From a virus, in IMG/VR virus record IMGVR_UViG_3300033141_001125, positions 1 to 64,000 of that record: 64,000 bases of DNA; one strand, given 5' to 3'. Both the position numbers and the translations under genes were made by a program. Shown here one piece after another: positions 47,283 to 56,638 of the stretch (position 1 is its first letter; every line of letters starts with the position of its first letter). The notes under the pieces are model-generated. The model saw only the letters and a list, made by a program, of their open reading frames with translations. It did no database searches and was not told where the DNA came from.

Positions 47283-50200
47283 TACGCTGCCCCCATTGCC
47301 GCGCCAAGTCTCTGTGACCGTCGGTCTTCTATAAAGCCCATAAACTGTTCTGCGGCACTAGAATCATTGATTTGTACGTCAAATGTATCACCGCCAATTG
47401 TGCGATTATCCTGTGCGCCCTGTGCAATATTTTGTGTTGTGCTTCTTAGTGAATCTCCAATTGTTCCTTGCAGGGCTGACATTTCACCAATCCAACCAAT
47501 ACCAACGCCTTGAGCCATTGGAGCACCAATGATATTCGCCATTACAGATGACGGTGATTGTATGCCCAATTTAGCCTTTGCTGCTGCTATTGCGCCTTCT
47601 AGTGCAGATGTAATAGATTCAAGAACCGCACCCGCGCCCGCTGTTATTCCTCTTGCCACACCCGCTATTAAATCTTTGCCAGCTTGTACCATTGCAGCAA
47701 CTTTTGTACCTATTGCGGTAACTATGCCATCAATTTTTGTTAGGATTGTTGTTTTTATTTCATCCCATTTTACGCCTATTGACGTTTTTGTTTCTTCCAT
47801 TTTGGTATCTATTCCAGTTTTAGCGGTATCAAACTTTTCTTGGATCGGTGTAAATATGGCCTCTAGTTTTTCTTGAATCGCTATTGAAATTGCGTCCCAA
47901 ACTTCAATTAAAGTTGTTTTGATCTCCTCGAATTTCTCACTTGCAGTTGTGGAAATAGAAGTCCATGCTTCCGAAAGAATGGTTTTTATTTCTTCCCACT
48001 TTTCACTAACGGTTGTAGAAACAGAAGTCCATGCTTCTGCAAGAGTTGTTTTTATTTCATTAAATTTCTCGCTTGCCATTGTAGAGATTGATGTCCATGT
48101 CTCTGAGAGAGTTGTTGAAATTGAAGTCCACACTTCCGCAAGTGATGTTTTAATCAATTCCCATTTCTCTGAAAGTGTTGCCACAATGCCATCCCATGCC
48201 TCAACAATAGTATTCCTTATTTGGATCCATGTTTCAAAGAGAGCCAGAGAAATTCCTGCAACAATCATAATTACACCAGCTACCGCTTCTGCAACTCTTT
48301 CTTTAATTGCATCCCATGCCGCGCCAGCAATCAATTGCAAGTCTAACCATATTTGCGTCCAACGCGCTATCATTTCATCAAAATCCAGGCCCATCGCCTC
48401 AAATAAACCATGCACCTTTTCCATAATAGCGTCTTGAATTGATTGCCAAGTATTAGATGCTGTCTGTTTAATTGACTCCCACTTTTCTTGAATCCCAGTA
48501 GCAATGGCGTCAATTTTATTTTGAATAGTTACTCTTATCATCTCCCATTTATTCTGAATCCCAGTAGTAATAGCATTAAGTTTATTTTGAATTGCAACGT
48601 TAATTGACTCCCACTTTTCTTGAATCCCAGTAGCAATGGCGTCAATTTTCTCCTGAACTGAAATCTTGATCGCCTCCCATTTTTCTTGAAGGCTGTTTTT
48701 TATTTCGTCTACTTTTAACTTCACGCCCTCAACAAGCTCTGAGAATTTTTGCTTTACTCTTTCCCATATAATGCCTACAACTATTGGGAAATTGTCAAGA
48801 TTTTGTTTCCACAAAGCAAGTGTTTCTGGAAGTCTTTTTATCGCGTCCATAAACCACAGGATCACTGGTTCTATTGCTGTGCGGATACCAAGCCAGTCCT
48901 TTGTCCAGGCAACTGCAACTAATGTTACAAATCCAAGTAATAAAGCCAATGGCGATAGCAATGTAGTAACCGCCGAAATTAAAAGCGGTATCGCCGCAGT
49001 TGCAAGGGCTGTAATAGCTGTTCCAAGTGCTGTTACCCCTGCTATAACCGCACCTGATGCAAGTACCGCGCCGATAGCAAGCCCAATATTGATGATTAGA
49101 TCGGAGTTATCAATTAAAAAACCAAATATCTCTTCAAATATACCTGCGGCTGTATCTCTAAGCTCCATCATTGAATCAACAATTGCCATTAGTTTTCCTG
49201 CAAATTCTTCTGGCGCAAATTGCTCAATTGTTAAACTTAGTGCTTCAAGAAAGCCAATATCACCACGTGACAGTAAAGTTGAAAATTCCTGAAATGCAGA
49301 AATAAGATTTGAAAATGTGTTTGCTATGTCAAAAATCTTCTGTGCAGTTTCTGGTGGAACAAGTCCGCTGATTGCAATTTTAATAGCGGTAATAGGATCA
49401 GCACCAGCTTTAAGCAGGTCTGTAAACCGTGTAAAAATTTCGATGCCTACTCCAACCGCATCGCCTATTTTTTGCCCAATTGCCTCTATTTCAGGACTGG
49501 TAACGAAATCGGATACTTTTTCAAGCACACCAGCAATAGGAGGGCCAACAGCCTCAAGAATCGGCCTGAATAATTTTCTGCTTCCTATTTCAATAATATC
49601 AGCCGTCGTGCTCATCATACCAGAAACAGTGGTTGCCATATCAGCCGCAGCGCCAGCTGTGGTTTGCTCCGAAAGCAAGATAAACTTCTGGAAAATTGCA
49701 TCTAGGACTTCCGGGGAATCTTTAGCAGTCGCATTAAAGGATTTAATGTCTAAATCCATGCCCTTGAAAACTTTTAATGCCTCTGGTGTAAGCTCGCCAA
49801 ATCGCTCTGTAGCCTCTTCTACAGAACCAGATAAATCAGTTCCTATAATTCTTGATACGTCAATACCCATACGCCGAAGTTGGCGTAGGTCAATTGTTGT
49901 TAATGCGCCAGCCTGTTTTAGTTGTAGGAATTGCTCTGCGGCAAATTTAATATCAGTTATGCCCATTACAGCAGAAAAGTCAAGAAATGCTGCTGTAAAG
50001 TCTTTAACTTCACCTACTGATAAACGTGCCGCCAATCCTATTTTTGTTACTTGTTCTACATCTGCGGTTTCAAATGGAGATATAATTGATAGTTTCTCAA
50101 CAAACCTAAGTAAATCTTGTACTTGTGCTTTTGCAAGTCCAGATGCCTCCTCAAATGAGCGCGTTTGTTGAATTGATGTTTGTGTAATTGTGGCAAATCC

Positions 50201-50674
50201 ACCTTCAACGCCAGATAAACGGCTTATTGTGTCAGCCGTAGATGACGTTTGACCCTCAAGTAATTTCATTTGCATCACTTGCAATTCTGTTAAATCAGAA
50301 CCAGCCTCTCTGAATTTATTCAATCTAGCAGTTTGTTGTGCAAATTTTATTTGTGCTTTCAGCAAACTTTCTTGCTGTTTTTCAGATAGACTAGTGGCAA
50401 CAGTTACGCTATTTGTAACATTTTCATACATCAAATTTTGAGCAAGCATCCCCTGCATAGACTTCTCAAGATTTTGAATATTGCCAACTGATGTTACTGC
50501 ATTTTTTGCCAGTCCGCCGATAGCCCGCCCAACTCGCTGGATTCCACCAACCAGCAAGCCGCCCACCACAAACTCACCAACGCGTTTGAGTGAGCCGCCA
50601 AGACCATCCAAAACACCAGATGCACCTTTGTCTTGTCCTTCAACTTGTATTGAAATTACATAATTTTCGCTCAT
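47282..50674 (-). CDS. Tape measure protein
   Basis: An 1130-residue, mostly helical protein, the longest in the window, which fixes tail length and is ejected ahead of DNA. Residues about 520-610 are hydrophobic (SAVTTLLSPLALLLGFVTLVA). From about 640 onward there are tandem 16- and 22-residue coiled repeats (IQEKWESI and IQNKLNAITTG; later TLAEAWTSISTT, SEKWEEIKT). By the usual rule of about 1.5 angstrom per residue the tail would be near 170 nm. Preceded by the frameshifted tail-chaperone pair, as expected. Confidence 0.9.
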   Translation of the reverse strand: MSENYVISIQVEGQDKGASGVLDGLGGSLKRVGEFVVGGLLVGGIQRVGRAIGGLAKNAVTSVGNIQNLEKSMQGMLAQNLMYENVTNSVTVATSLSEKQQESLLKAQIKFAQQTARLNKFREAGSDLTELQVMQMKLLEGQTSSTADTISRLSGVEGGFATITQTSIQQTRSFEEASGLAKAQVQDLLRFVEKLSIISPFETADVEQVTKIGLAARLSVGEVKDFTAAFLDFSAVMGITDIKFAAEQFLQLKQAGALTTIDLRQLRRMGIDVSRIIGTDLSGSVEEATERFGELTPEALKVFKGMDLDIKSFNATAKDSPEVLDAIFQKFILLSEQTTAGAAADMATTVSGMMSTTADIIEIGSRKLFRPILEAVGPPIAGVLEKVSDFVTSPEIEAIGQKIGDAVGVGIEIFTRFTDLLKAGADPITAIKIAISGLVPPETAQKIFDIANTFSNLISAFQEFSTLLSRGDIGFLEALSLTIEQFAPEEFAGKLMAIVDSMMELRDTAAGIFEEIFGFLIDNSDLIINIGLAIGAVLASGAVIAGVTALGTAITALATAAIPLLISAVTTLLSPLALLLGFVTLVAVAWTKDWLGIRTAIEPVILWFMDAIKRLPETLALWKQNLDNFPIVVGIIWERVKQKFSELVEGVKLKVDEIKNSLQEKWEAIKISVQEKIDAIATGIQEKWESINVAIQNKLNAITTGIQNKWEMIRVTIQNKIDAIATGIQEKWESIKQTASNTWQSIQDAIMEKVHGLFEAMGLDFDEMIARWTQIWLDLQLIAGAAWDAIKERVAEAVAGVIMIVAGISLALFETWIQIRNTIVEAWDGIVATLSEKWELIKTSLAEVWTSISTTLSETWTSISTMASEKFNEIKTTLAEAWTSVSTTVSEKWEEIKTILSEAWTSISTTASEKFEEIKTTLIEVWDAISIAIQEKLEAIFTPIQEKFDTAKTGIDTKMEETKTSIGVKWDEIKTTILTKIDGIVTAIGTKVAAMVQAGKDLIAGVARGITAGAGAVLESITSALEGAIAAAKAKLGIQSPSSVMANIIGAPMAQGVGIGWIGEMSALQGTIGDSLRSTTQNIAQGAQDNRTIGGDTFDVQINDSSAAEQFMGFIEDRRSQRLGAAMGAA

Positions 50675-50873
50675 AGTTTACTTTTCCGTTTAGCAAGACG
50701 CGCCTCAATGCCAGCTACATATAAATCCCGTAACATAGGCATTACAGCAGGTTCATTTTCTAGCTGTGACGGTGTACAATGGTACATCATCCGCAAGCGA
50801 TATTTGATTAGTTCTATCGGAGGCCCACCCTTCTCAGACCACAGGTATTTTACCAGCCTCCGCCCTAACTGTT
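50671..50873 (-). CDS. Tail assembly chaperone, -1 frameshift extension (GT-type)
   Basis: The -1 frame stays open from the slippery site to a TGA overlapping the tape measure ATG and has no start codon of its own. The extension reads KQLGRRLVKYLW, then GGPPIELIKYRLRMMYH, to AGIEARLAKRKSKL. Fused to the upstream frame it gives a protein of about 206 residues. The basic helical extension is the part that usually contacts the tape measure. Confidence 0.75.
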
Positions 50874-51290
50874 TGGGTTTGTTGCCAGACTTATAGCATC
50901 TTGAAGTTTCTCGCGAATAAGCACAATTGCTTTGAATGGTACATCGTCGATGCTTTCATAGCTATTGACTTTTATGTATTTCCTGAAGGTCTCAAGGCTT
51001 CCGTTTTCGATGCTTGCCATGTCTCCAAAATTCATGGCCTCAATACCCAACACCTCAATATCATCCAACGGCACAGGGCTGATCATCTCGTCTATTTTTA
51101 TCGCATTGATCGTTTCTAGCAATTTATCAGTGACCGTTTTAAGATGAATAATTGGTATATCTTGTGTATCTTTCCAGCCTTGTACTGAGACGCATTTATT
51201 AAGAAGTGACATCAAGCGACCGCGCTGTATATTCTCGAAGTCTCCAAGCGTCAATTTGTCCAGGTTTATACTAACTCTGATCTCTGGCAT
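50865..51290 (-). CDS. Tail assembly chaperone (G-type, 141 aa)
   Basis: Zero-frame product just upstream of the tape measure. Helical and acidic (NLDKLTLGDFENIQRGRL, then LREKLQDAISLATNPNS). It holds the tape measure soluble during tail assembly. A fraction of ribosomes should slip at 50871-50880 to make the extended form. It overlaps the tail tube gene by one base. Confidence 0.8.
   Translation of the reverse strand: MPEIRVSINLDKLTLGDFENIQRGRLMSLLNKCVSVQGWKDTQDIPIIHLKTVTDKLLETINAIKIDEMISPVPLDDIEVLGIEAMNFGDMASIENGSLETFRKYIKVNSYESIDDVPFKAIVLIREKLQDAISLATNPNS
50871..50880 (-). promoter_or_regulatory. Programmed -1 ribosomal frameshift site
   Basis: Minus strand A-AAC-CCA-AAC contains two overlapping heptamers of the X-XXY-YYZ type (AAACCCA and CCCAAAC) in the zero frame, followed by AGT-TAG stop. 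The -1 frame continues as the chaperone extension. Confidence 0.75.
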
Positions 51291-51736
51291 TATGCACGCG
51301 AGCCTTTAGTGATCGAAGGAACCTTGATTTTGAAGCCCCAAGCCATTGCGACCGGGTCTTCCGCGTCAAGCCCTGGTTCTTGGAAGCCAGAAAATACACC
51401 TGATCCTGTGGTAAACTCCGGATCGCCGGTTGTGTCATTTGGCCCATAACGCACATAAATCGCTGCACCGCAAGAGATCAACGCTTTTACCACTGTGTAA
51501 CCTTCTGTAGCCAAGTCTGAATATACACCGGCCAATGCAAGTTCAAGTGGTTCATTCTTGCCGCTAGTCAAAATCGGATTGTCTCCATCTTGTGTGTATA
51601 CCTCACCGGTTTTAATGGTGCTTTCTGAAGGTTCAACTTTGTCAATAACATTTGAAATGTCTGTCCAGTCGCTATTATTTGAAGATACCTCCACAAATCC
51701 ACAACTTTTTCCGAAAAAATCTACCGTTTGTGTCAT
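51290..51736 (-). CDS. Major tail tube protein
   Basis: A 148-residue beta-rich protein with the Ig-like tube fold look (MTQTVDFFGKSCGFVEVSSN, then GEVYTQDGDNPILTSGKNEP and the late FSGFQEPGLDAED). It would stack as rings around the tape measure. Order after tail completion genes and before chaperones fits. Confidence 0.8.
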   Translation of the reverse strand: MTQTVDFFGKSCGFVEVSSNNSDWTDISNVIDKVEPSESTIKTGEVYTQDGDNPILTSGKNEPLELALAGVYSDLATEGYTVVKALISCGAAIYVRYGPNDTTGDPEFTTGSGVFSGFQEPGLDAEDPVAMAWGFKIKVPSITKGSRA

Positions 51737-51746
51737 TTCTTACTCC

Positions 51747-52187
51747 TTATAATTCTGTTTGTATCGTGATTGTTTCACGCTTATACTCAAGCCCACCAAT
51801 AGAAACCCAGTCAATTGCACTAAATCCGTTAGGGTTGTTTGCCTCAAGACTCTTCCAATAGTCGCCATTGCACGTTTTTGCATCTAGTGCTGTATAGATC
51901 ATTTGTTCTATATCATCAAGCCGATCTTCTGCTTGTGCCTCAGTCCAACTTCCACTTACTCCATACAGAACATAAACCACAATTTGATAACGTGCTTGCA
52001 GCTTGCGCCCCTGCATTGTAAATTTTGGCCGTTGGCTTCCCAGACTAGTAACGATTACCACAACTGCCTTGCCTTCAAAATCGCCTTTGTAGTAATTGTA
52101 AACTTCTTCAACTTCACTAGCTAAAGCCGTGGTAAGAATGCTGGCTATTTCGTCGCGTTGTACTTCACGGTTTCTGTCAATTGCCAT
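51747..52187 (-). CDS. Tail terminator / completion protein
   Basis: A 146-residue alpha/beta protein (FEGKAVVVIVTSLGSQRP, then ARYQIVVYVLYGVSG). By its place between the HK97 gp10-like gene and the tail tube, it is the tail terminator that caps the tube. It overlaps the preceding gene by one base. Confidence 0.7.
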   Translation of the reverse strand: MAIDRNREVQRDEIASILTTALASEVEEVYNYYKGDFEGKAVVVIVTSLGSQRPKFTMQGRKLQARYQIVVYVLYGVSGSWTEAQAEDRLDDIEQMIYTALDAKTCNGDYWKSLEANNPNGFSAIDWVSIGGLEYKRETITIQTEL

Positions 52188-52597
52188 TATTTTCTAAACC
52201 TTTTAATGAATAGTCGCGCCATTCCCACAGCGATGCGCTTACCATGAGTCTTAACCGTGTACTCATAAAATGCACGTATGCCGCCCTTGCGTCCGGGAAT
52301 AAGTCCCTGTCTATGCAAAAATGGCCCATATTTTGCCGGTCTTTGTCCGCGCGGATTGACCGCTCCCTTATCAATATGTACAAATGCCCTGTGTTTACTC
52401 GTTTGCATTTTAATTCTATGTGAGTTTCTTAGTGCTGATGTATCCCAGGGCGTCGCAGGTATTGCCGCTCTGTGTGCCGCCGACGCACCCCATCTGACGG
52501 CTTTGTTTATTGAACTTCCCATTTTTAGATCGCGGATATGCGCAAGGTTTTCCTGTTGTGCTTTTTGTAAACCCTTGATGCTAAACCGGATGCCCAT
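52187..52597 (-). CDS. HK97 gp10-like head-tail connector
   Basis: A 136-residue basic protein with the gp10-like pattern: KAVRWGASAAHRAAIPATPWDTSALRNS, then HIDKGAVNPRGQRPAKYG, and FYEYTVKTHGKRIAVGM. These proteins join head and tail. Starts 11 bases inside the glycosyltransferase end. Confidence 0.8.
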   Translation of the reverse strand: MGIRFSIKGLQKAQQENLAHIRDLKMGSSINKAVRWGASAAHRAAIPATPWDTSALRNSHRIKMQTSKHRAFVHIDKGAVNPRGQRPAKYGPFLHRQGLIPGRKGGIRAFYEYTVKTHGKRIAVGMARLFIKRFRK

Positions 52598-53309
52598 TTT
52601 TCATATACTCTTCACGCTGTGACATCCACAATACCCACGCCTGAAAATCAAGCCCGGCAAACTCGTGTAATGCTTGATGGCCTGAGATGACACTCATATC
52701 AACATAAGATGTAAAACCAAGTTCTGCTGCTTTGTCACAGAAGAACACGTCTTCACCCGCGCCCTTTTTGCTTTCTGGGTCACTAACAAAATACGGTTCA
52801 ATCATTGTCTCTAGTACTTCACGCCGAATCAAAGTTGTGTGCATTCCTACAAATGTTGATTCTAATAATGAATCTGGTGGTGCTTCTGGTAAGATCGTTG
52901 CGCCACGAGTTAATAATTCGGGATGATCAGCCATCCATTCAATTGTTTCTTGAATCTTTGTGCGTACCAATCCATTTTCTATGCGCTCGCCGTATATACT
53001 TGGTATGATCGGCGTTGTGCGGATAAAACACAATGCGGAAACAATTGGCGCTTTCCAAGATAACAATCTATTCAATGTTAACGGATGTAATACTGCATCG
53101 CTATCAACAAATAATAGCCACTCCATAGACTTATCGGACAAAAATTCTTTTACGATTTTGTTGCGTGCCGTGTCAATTGGAAATGAGCGTCTATATTCGC
53201 CTACAGTGAAGTATCTAAAGCCCCTGGGCGATTTTAGCCCCACCAGAGAGCGTGTTAGCTCCCAACTTGGTAAACCGGAAATAGGGATTGCTACCATTCC
53301 CAAGCTCAT
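52581..53309 (-). CDS. Glycosyltransferase (GT-A fold)
   Basis: Start at MSLGMVAIPISGLPSW with GAGGAG upstream. About 242 residues with DxD motif at VDSDAVLHP (about 67-75), RRFPIDTARN-type donor region, and a GAGEDVFFCDKA segment. It transfers a sugar from an activated nucleotide onto a protein, lipid or DNA. Sitting inside the head-tail connector block, it may glycosylate a virion protein, or be a moron gene altering the host surface. Confidence 0.75.
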   Translation of the reverse strand: MSLGMVAIPISGLPSWELTRSLVGLKSPRGFRYFTVGEYRRSFPIDTARNKIVKEFLSDKSMEWLLFVDSDAVLHPLTLNRLLSWKAPIVSALCFIRTTPIIPSIYGERIENGLVRTKIQETIEWMADHPELLTRGATILPEAPPDSLLESTFVGMHTTLIRREVLETMIEPYFVSDPESKKGAGEDVFFCDKAAELGFTSYVDMSVISGHQALHEFAGLDFQAWVLWMSQREEYMKNGHPV

Positions 53310-54058
53310 ATTCCGCACTCCTCACACTCTATAATTTGATAGTTCTCAAAGCCCTCAAATGCTTCAATCCATCCCACTGTATCTGTCGGCGCTATGTAAT
53401 TGTGCATAAGTATAAAATTATTCAACATTTCAAGATTTGCGTCACAGCGCGCCCCGGTAAACGGATTGAAAATCCTGAAAGTAAACAAGCCCTGTATGTT
53501 CCGTGTTGCTCGTCCATATGTCCTGTCTTCCAGATCGTGAAAGACTAAAATACAGTTTTGTAAGTTAGATACCAGCTTGATACTTGATAATCGCCTCGCT
53601 ACTGAATCATCCACGAATACAAGATCAATGTCTGAAAAGTCAAGGTCATCCACGCTCAACGAAAATTGTACGCGCTCATCAGTTATGCCTAATTTGTCAA
53701 TCCATTTTTGGTTATCATCAATTGATAGCAGCGAATATAATTCAGGAAATGCGCCGCAATTCAAAAATGTTGGCGTGCTATACAAACCGCAACCAAACTC
53801 AATGACTTTTTCAATCTCAAATATTTTTGCTAGGCCGATGAGAATTGGAATATGTGAACCGTAAGCATCTCCAACACGCCTATCCACAGATAGCGGTCTT
53901 TGCACAAGCGATTTGTAAGTTACCTTACCATATTGCTTTGTTTTATCAGTAAGCAGTACCCACCCTGCAACATCATCAAATCTAATACAAGTTTCTGAAA
54001 CATCCTCGCCGTCAAGCCATACTAAAACTTGACTATTCTCTGGATCGTCACGTGACAT
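53306..54058 (-). CDS. SAM-dependent methyltransferase-like protein
   Basis: Start at MSRDDPENSQVLVW. Residues about 83-100 read KVIEFGCGLYSTPTFL (motif I, glycine-rich SAM loop), with SIDDNQ and DLVFVDDS as later strands. The first 70 residues are an extra beta domain. It overlaps the glycosyltransferase gene by four bases, so the two probably act in sequence, for example methylating a sugar. Substrate unknown. Confidence 0.65.
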   Translation of the reverse strand: MSRDDPENSQVLVWLDGEDVSETCIRFDDVAGWVLLTDKTKQYGKVTYKSLVQRPLSVDRRVGDAYGSHIPILIGLAKIFEIEKVIEFGCGLYSTPTFLNCGAFPELYSLLSIDDNQKWIDKLGITDERVQFSLSVDDLDFSDIDLVFVDDSVARRLSSIKLVSNLQNCILVFHDLEDRTYGRATRNIQGLFTFRIFNPFTGARCDANLEMLNNFILMHNYIAPTDTVGWIEAFEGFENYQIIECEECGI

Positions 54059-54059
54059 T

Positions 54060-54401
54060 TTAACCAAGTTTCAAGTCCTCCAAAGTTAATTGCACAAAAT
54101 TGACGCTATCGCTAATAATGCAGCGCATAGTTTCCATTGGTGCATTTGTGCCAGATCTTTGTGTAATCTCGGCACTTCCCGGATCAAGCGGCGTGCATTT
54201 CAAACCAGTCAAATTTGCAACTGGATCGCTTCGATTACCATCACTATCAATTGCTGGATTGCGTTTGGTTGAACAAGCCACCGTTGCTTGTCGGGCATAG
54301 CTGGCAGAACTGCCGAATCTATGCCTATCCCATTCCTCAACCGCACGGATGGGATATTCATTACCCCCTACTACAAGCCTATCACCAGGGAGAATGTCCA
54401 T
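54060..54401 (-). CDS. Head completion / connector protein
   Basis: A 113-residue beta-rich protein (DRLVVGGNEYPIRAVEEW, then FVQLTLEDLKLG). It lies between the decoration protein and the connector block, typical for a head-closure protein. No motif beyond size and order. Confidence 0.5.
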   Translation of the reverse strand: MDILPGDRLVVGGNEYPIRAVEEWDRHRFGSSASYARQATVACSTKRNPAIDSDGNRSDPVANLTGLKCTPLDPGSAEITQRSGTNAPMETMRCIISDSVNFVQLTLEDLKLG

Positions 54402-56309
54402 TTATACTGCCCCTACAAATCCGGCCTCGGTTAGCCGTTTCCACTGACAATGGAAATGTAATGCTCCGCTTGTGCCGGTATCAGAATACACCAGGCGCAA
54501 ATAGGTAGCCGCGCCGTTTTTTGCCGTGACTTGAAAATTTGGGTCACGCCCGTCTTTTGTCGCGTCCTCGTATAACCGCACCTGAGATGAATTTTCTATG
54601 TTAATCTGTACGCCCGCGTCGTCAATTTTATGCAGGTATGTCGCCACGGGCAACGAGTTAAACGACGGCCCTGGCGAATCAGTGAGGTCTAGGGTATTTG
54701 TTTGATCGTATAATTCCAAATACCCATTGCCAATATCAGCGGCTAACACAGTTTCAACATCGGCGCTTATTTCGGTGATAAGCACCGTTCCATAGATTCG
54801 GAACAGGTTCTCTGATGTCGGCCCGCTGGCGTCAAATGTTAACGTGTGGAATACTAGATTGTCAAAAGTGAACCCGCTCCACACGCTGGCATTATCAACA
54901 TCCACTGGTGGCCCATCGCCAGCACCGCTTGAGCAATTCAGGATGGTCCAATCCTGAGACCCGGCGGCAATGTGAAAACTGGATATTCCATGCCCGGCAG
55001 AGGTGCACCATTTAATAACGCCAGTATCCGCGCCCGCGCTTATGGATACCCCATACGTCGCCCCGGCACCTACCATGCTACTGTCTGACATTCTAACCTG
55101 CGGGGCTTGAAAATCGTAGGACTTGACGGTTTGAAAACCGCAAGCAAAATTGTTAATCATTGCGCCGGAGCCAGTCACGCGCACGCCGTATGCTCCACCG
55201 ATAATTTTGCCGTGCTCAACATGACACTCAGCCCCGCTAATCAGCAAGCCAATTTCGCCCGCCGCTGGGGTAAATTTGTGCATACCAACGATAGAACACG
55301 ACGCCCCGGACAGCGTGAAAACTGTTCCGCTTGCAGGGGCAACCAATGCGCCAATCTCAAATTCAATTTGCACATTATTATTACTAATATCTATCCCGAC
55401 CTCAGTGTATGTGCCGGCCTTAATTTTAATTTTATCACCGTCTGATGTTAAAGCTTCTGCTGCTCCAATGGTCTTTTTTGCTGTTGTAGGAGATTTACCA
55501 TCTCCGGTATCATCTGCTTGCGCAATATCTGCATACCAGATTAGTCCAGGGAAAAGCGAAGCGTGCGACTCACTACTACCACCAGCTCCTTTAATTAAAG
55601 ATACTAATGAATCACCTCCAATAGTATCGCTTTTATTTCCTAGCACATCACGCATTAAAATGTTTGACGCCGAATCTACAGAAGGTGTACCATGAATAAA
55701 ACCAGGAAATGGCATCATTATATAAACTGATGTATTGTCAGGGTTAACAATCCAGTTTGAATCAGTTGTGGCAACTTTTGTTGCGCCGTTGTAACCGACA
55801 ACCATCCGCGCTTGATCCGCGCCTGTGCCAGCCACGATAAAAATCATCTGTCCTAAATAAAGGTTATTTTGCGCACTTGCTAAGGTGTTAAGTGTGATCG
55901 TGTCATTACTGCCGCCTTGCGCGACGCCCTCATTAACATGTGTATTTCCGGCGTCCATTACAACACAATATTCAGAAGTGTTGTCTGGCGTAACTTTCCA
56001 ATCACGATTTATATAAGCGTACTTATTTGTACCATCATACTCTGTAATACGTCTGGATTGACCTATGCCAATGCCAGCTATAATATAAACAATTGCAGGA
56101 TCATACGCGCCGTCTACAGACGACGCATTAGAATCAAGTTCAATGCGCGTGCTAGTATTTGCAGTACCCGCAGTATTAGGTGAAGTGCCATTTACAATAT
56201 GATTTGTGGCATTAAGTTTTGCATAAGATATTAGTGTATCGCCATCTATTGTGTCTGACTTGCTTCCAATTACTGCGGCCCCGCCGTCAAAAATACCATC
56301 GATGGTCAT
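54402..56309 (-). CDS. Large beta-helix virion protein
   Basis: A 635-residue protein with a right-handed beta-helix in the middle: regular S/N/G/A-rich strands such as GIDISNNNVQIEFEIGA and TVFTLSGASCSIVGMH. The first 200 residues contain a duplicated unit (IIAGIGIGQSRRITEYDG against IVAGTGADQARMVVGYNG, each ending DNTSxY). It is likely a capsid- or tail-decorating protein, possibly sugar-binding. Its place among head genes favours the capsid. Confidence 0.65.
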   Translation of the reverse strand: MTIDGIFDGGAAVIGSKSDTIDGDTLISYAKLNATNHIVNGTSPNTAGTANTSTRIELDSNASSVDGAYDPAIVYIIAGIGIGQSRRITEYDGTNKYAYINRDWKVTPDNTSEYCVVMDAGNTHVNEGVAQGGSNDTITLNTLASAQNNLYLGQMIFIVAGTGADQARMVVGYNGATKVATTDSNWIVNPDNTSVYIMMPFPGFIHGTPSVDSASNILMRDVLGNKSDTIGGDSLVSLIKGAGGSSESHASLFPGLIWYADIAQADDTGDGKSPTTAKKTIGAAEALTSDGDKIKIKAGTYTEVGIDISNNNVQIEFEIGALVAPASGTVFTLSGASCSIVGMHKFTPAAGEIGLLISGAECHVEHGKIIGGAYGVRVTGSGAMINNFACGFQTVKSYDFQAPQVRMSDSSMVGAGATYGVSISAGADTGVIKWCTSAGHGISSFHIAAGSQDWTILNCSSGAGDGPPVDVDNASVWSGFTFDNLVFHTLTFDASGPTSENLFRIYGTVLITEISADVETVLAADIGNGYLELYDQTNTLDLTDSPGPSFNSLPVATYLHKIDDAGVQINIENSSQVRLYEDATKDGRDPNFQVTAKNGAATYLRLVYSDTGTSGALHFHCQWKRLTEAGFVGAV

Positions 56310-56312
56310 AAG

Positions 56313-56630
56313 TCACTTCCAAAGAATAATAGTTACAGTTGCGTCGTCAGCGGTATCGCGAATCAATTTTAAGTTCTGTATGTTTAGATTTCCGTCAACA
56401 GATAAACTTGCGCCTTCTGCAATCGGTAATCCTAAAGTTGTAGTTGGATTTGTGCCGTCAAAACTAACCACAACGCTTTTTGCATTAGCGGATATAGTCA
56501 TCTTTACAGCCGTGCTTAAGTCGGTGCTCACCCAACTCCAAGAGGCATTACTAATAGCCAGAGCCGCATTGCTGACCGTATTACCTTTCATTGCATAAGC
56601 GTTTATAATTGCTTGTTTAGTTGCTGCCAT
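56313..56630 (-). CDS. Small head decoration-like protein (105 aa)
   Basis: A small beta-sandwich-like protein (AVKMTISANAKSVVVSFDG, then GASLSVDGNLNIQNLKLI). Likely a decoration or neck protein between the beta-helix protein and the connector. No clear family. Confidence 0.5.
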   Translation of the reverse strand: MAATKQAIINAYAMKGNTVSNAALAISNASWSWVSTDLSTAVKMTISANAKSVVVSFDGTNPTTTLGLPIAEGASLSVDGNLNIQNLKLIRDTADDATVTIILWK

Positions 56631-56638
56631 AGTTCACC

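Noticed and set aside
47500-50700. Several long plus-strand ORFs (up to 284 residues) opposite the tape measure gene
   Set aside because: They are antisense shadows of the repetitive, low-complexity tape measure. No ribosome binding sites and proline/serine-rich nonsense composition.
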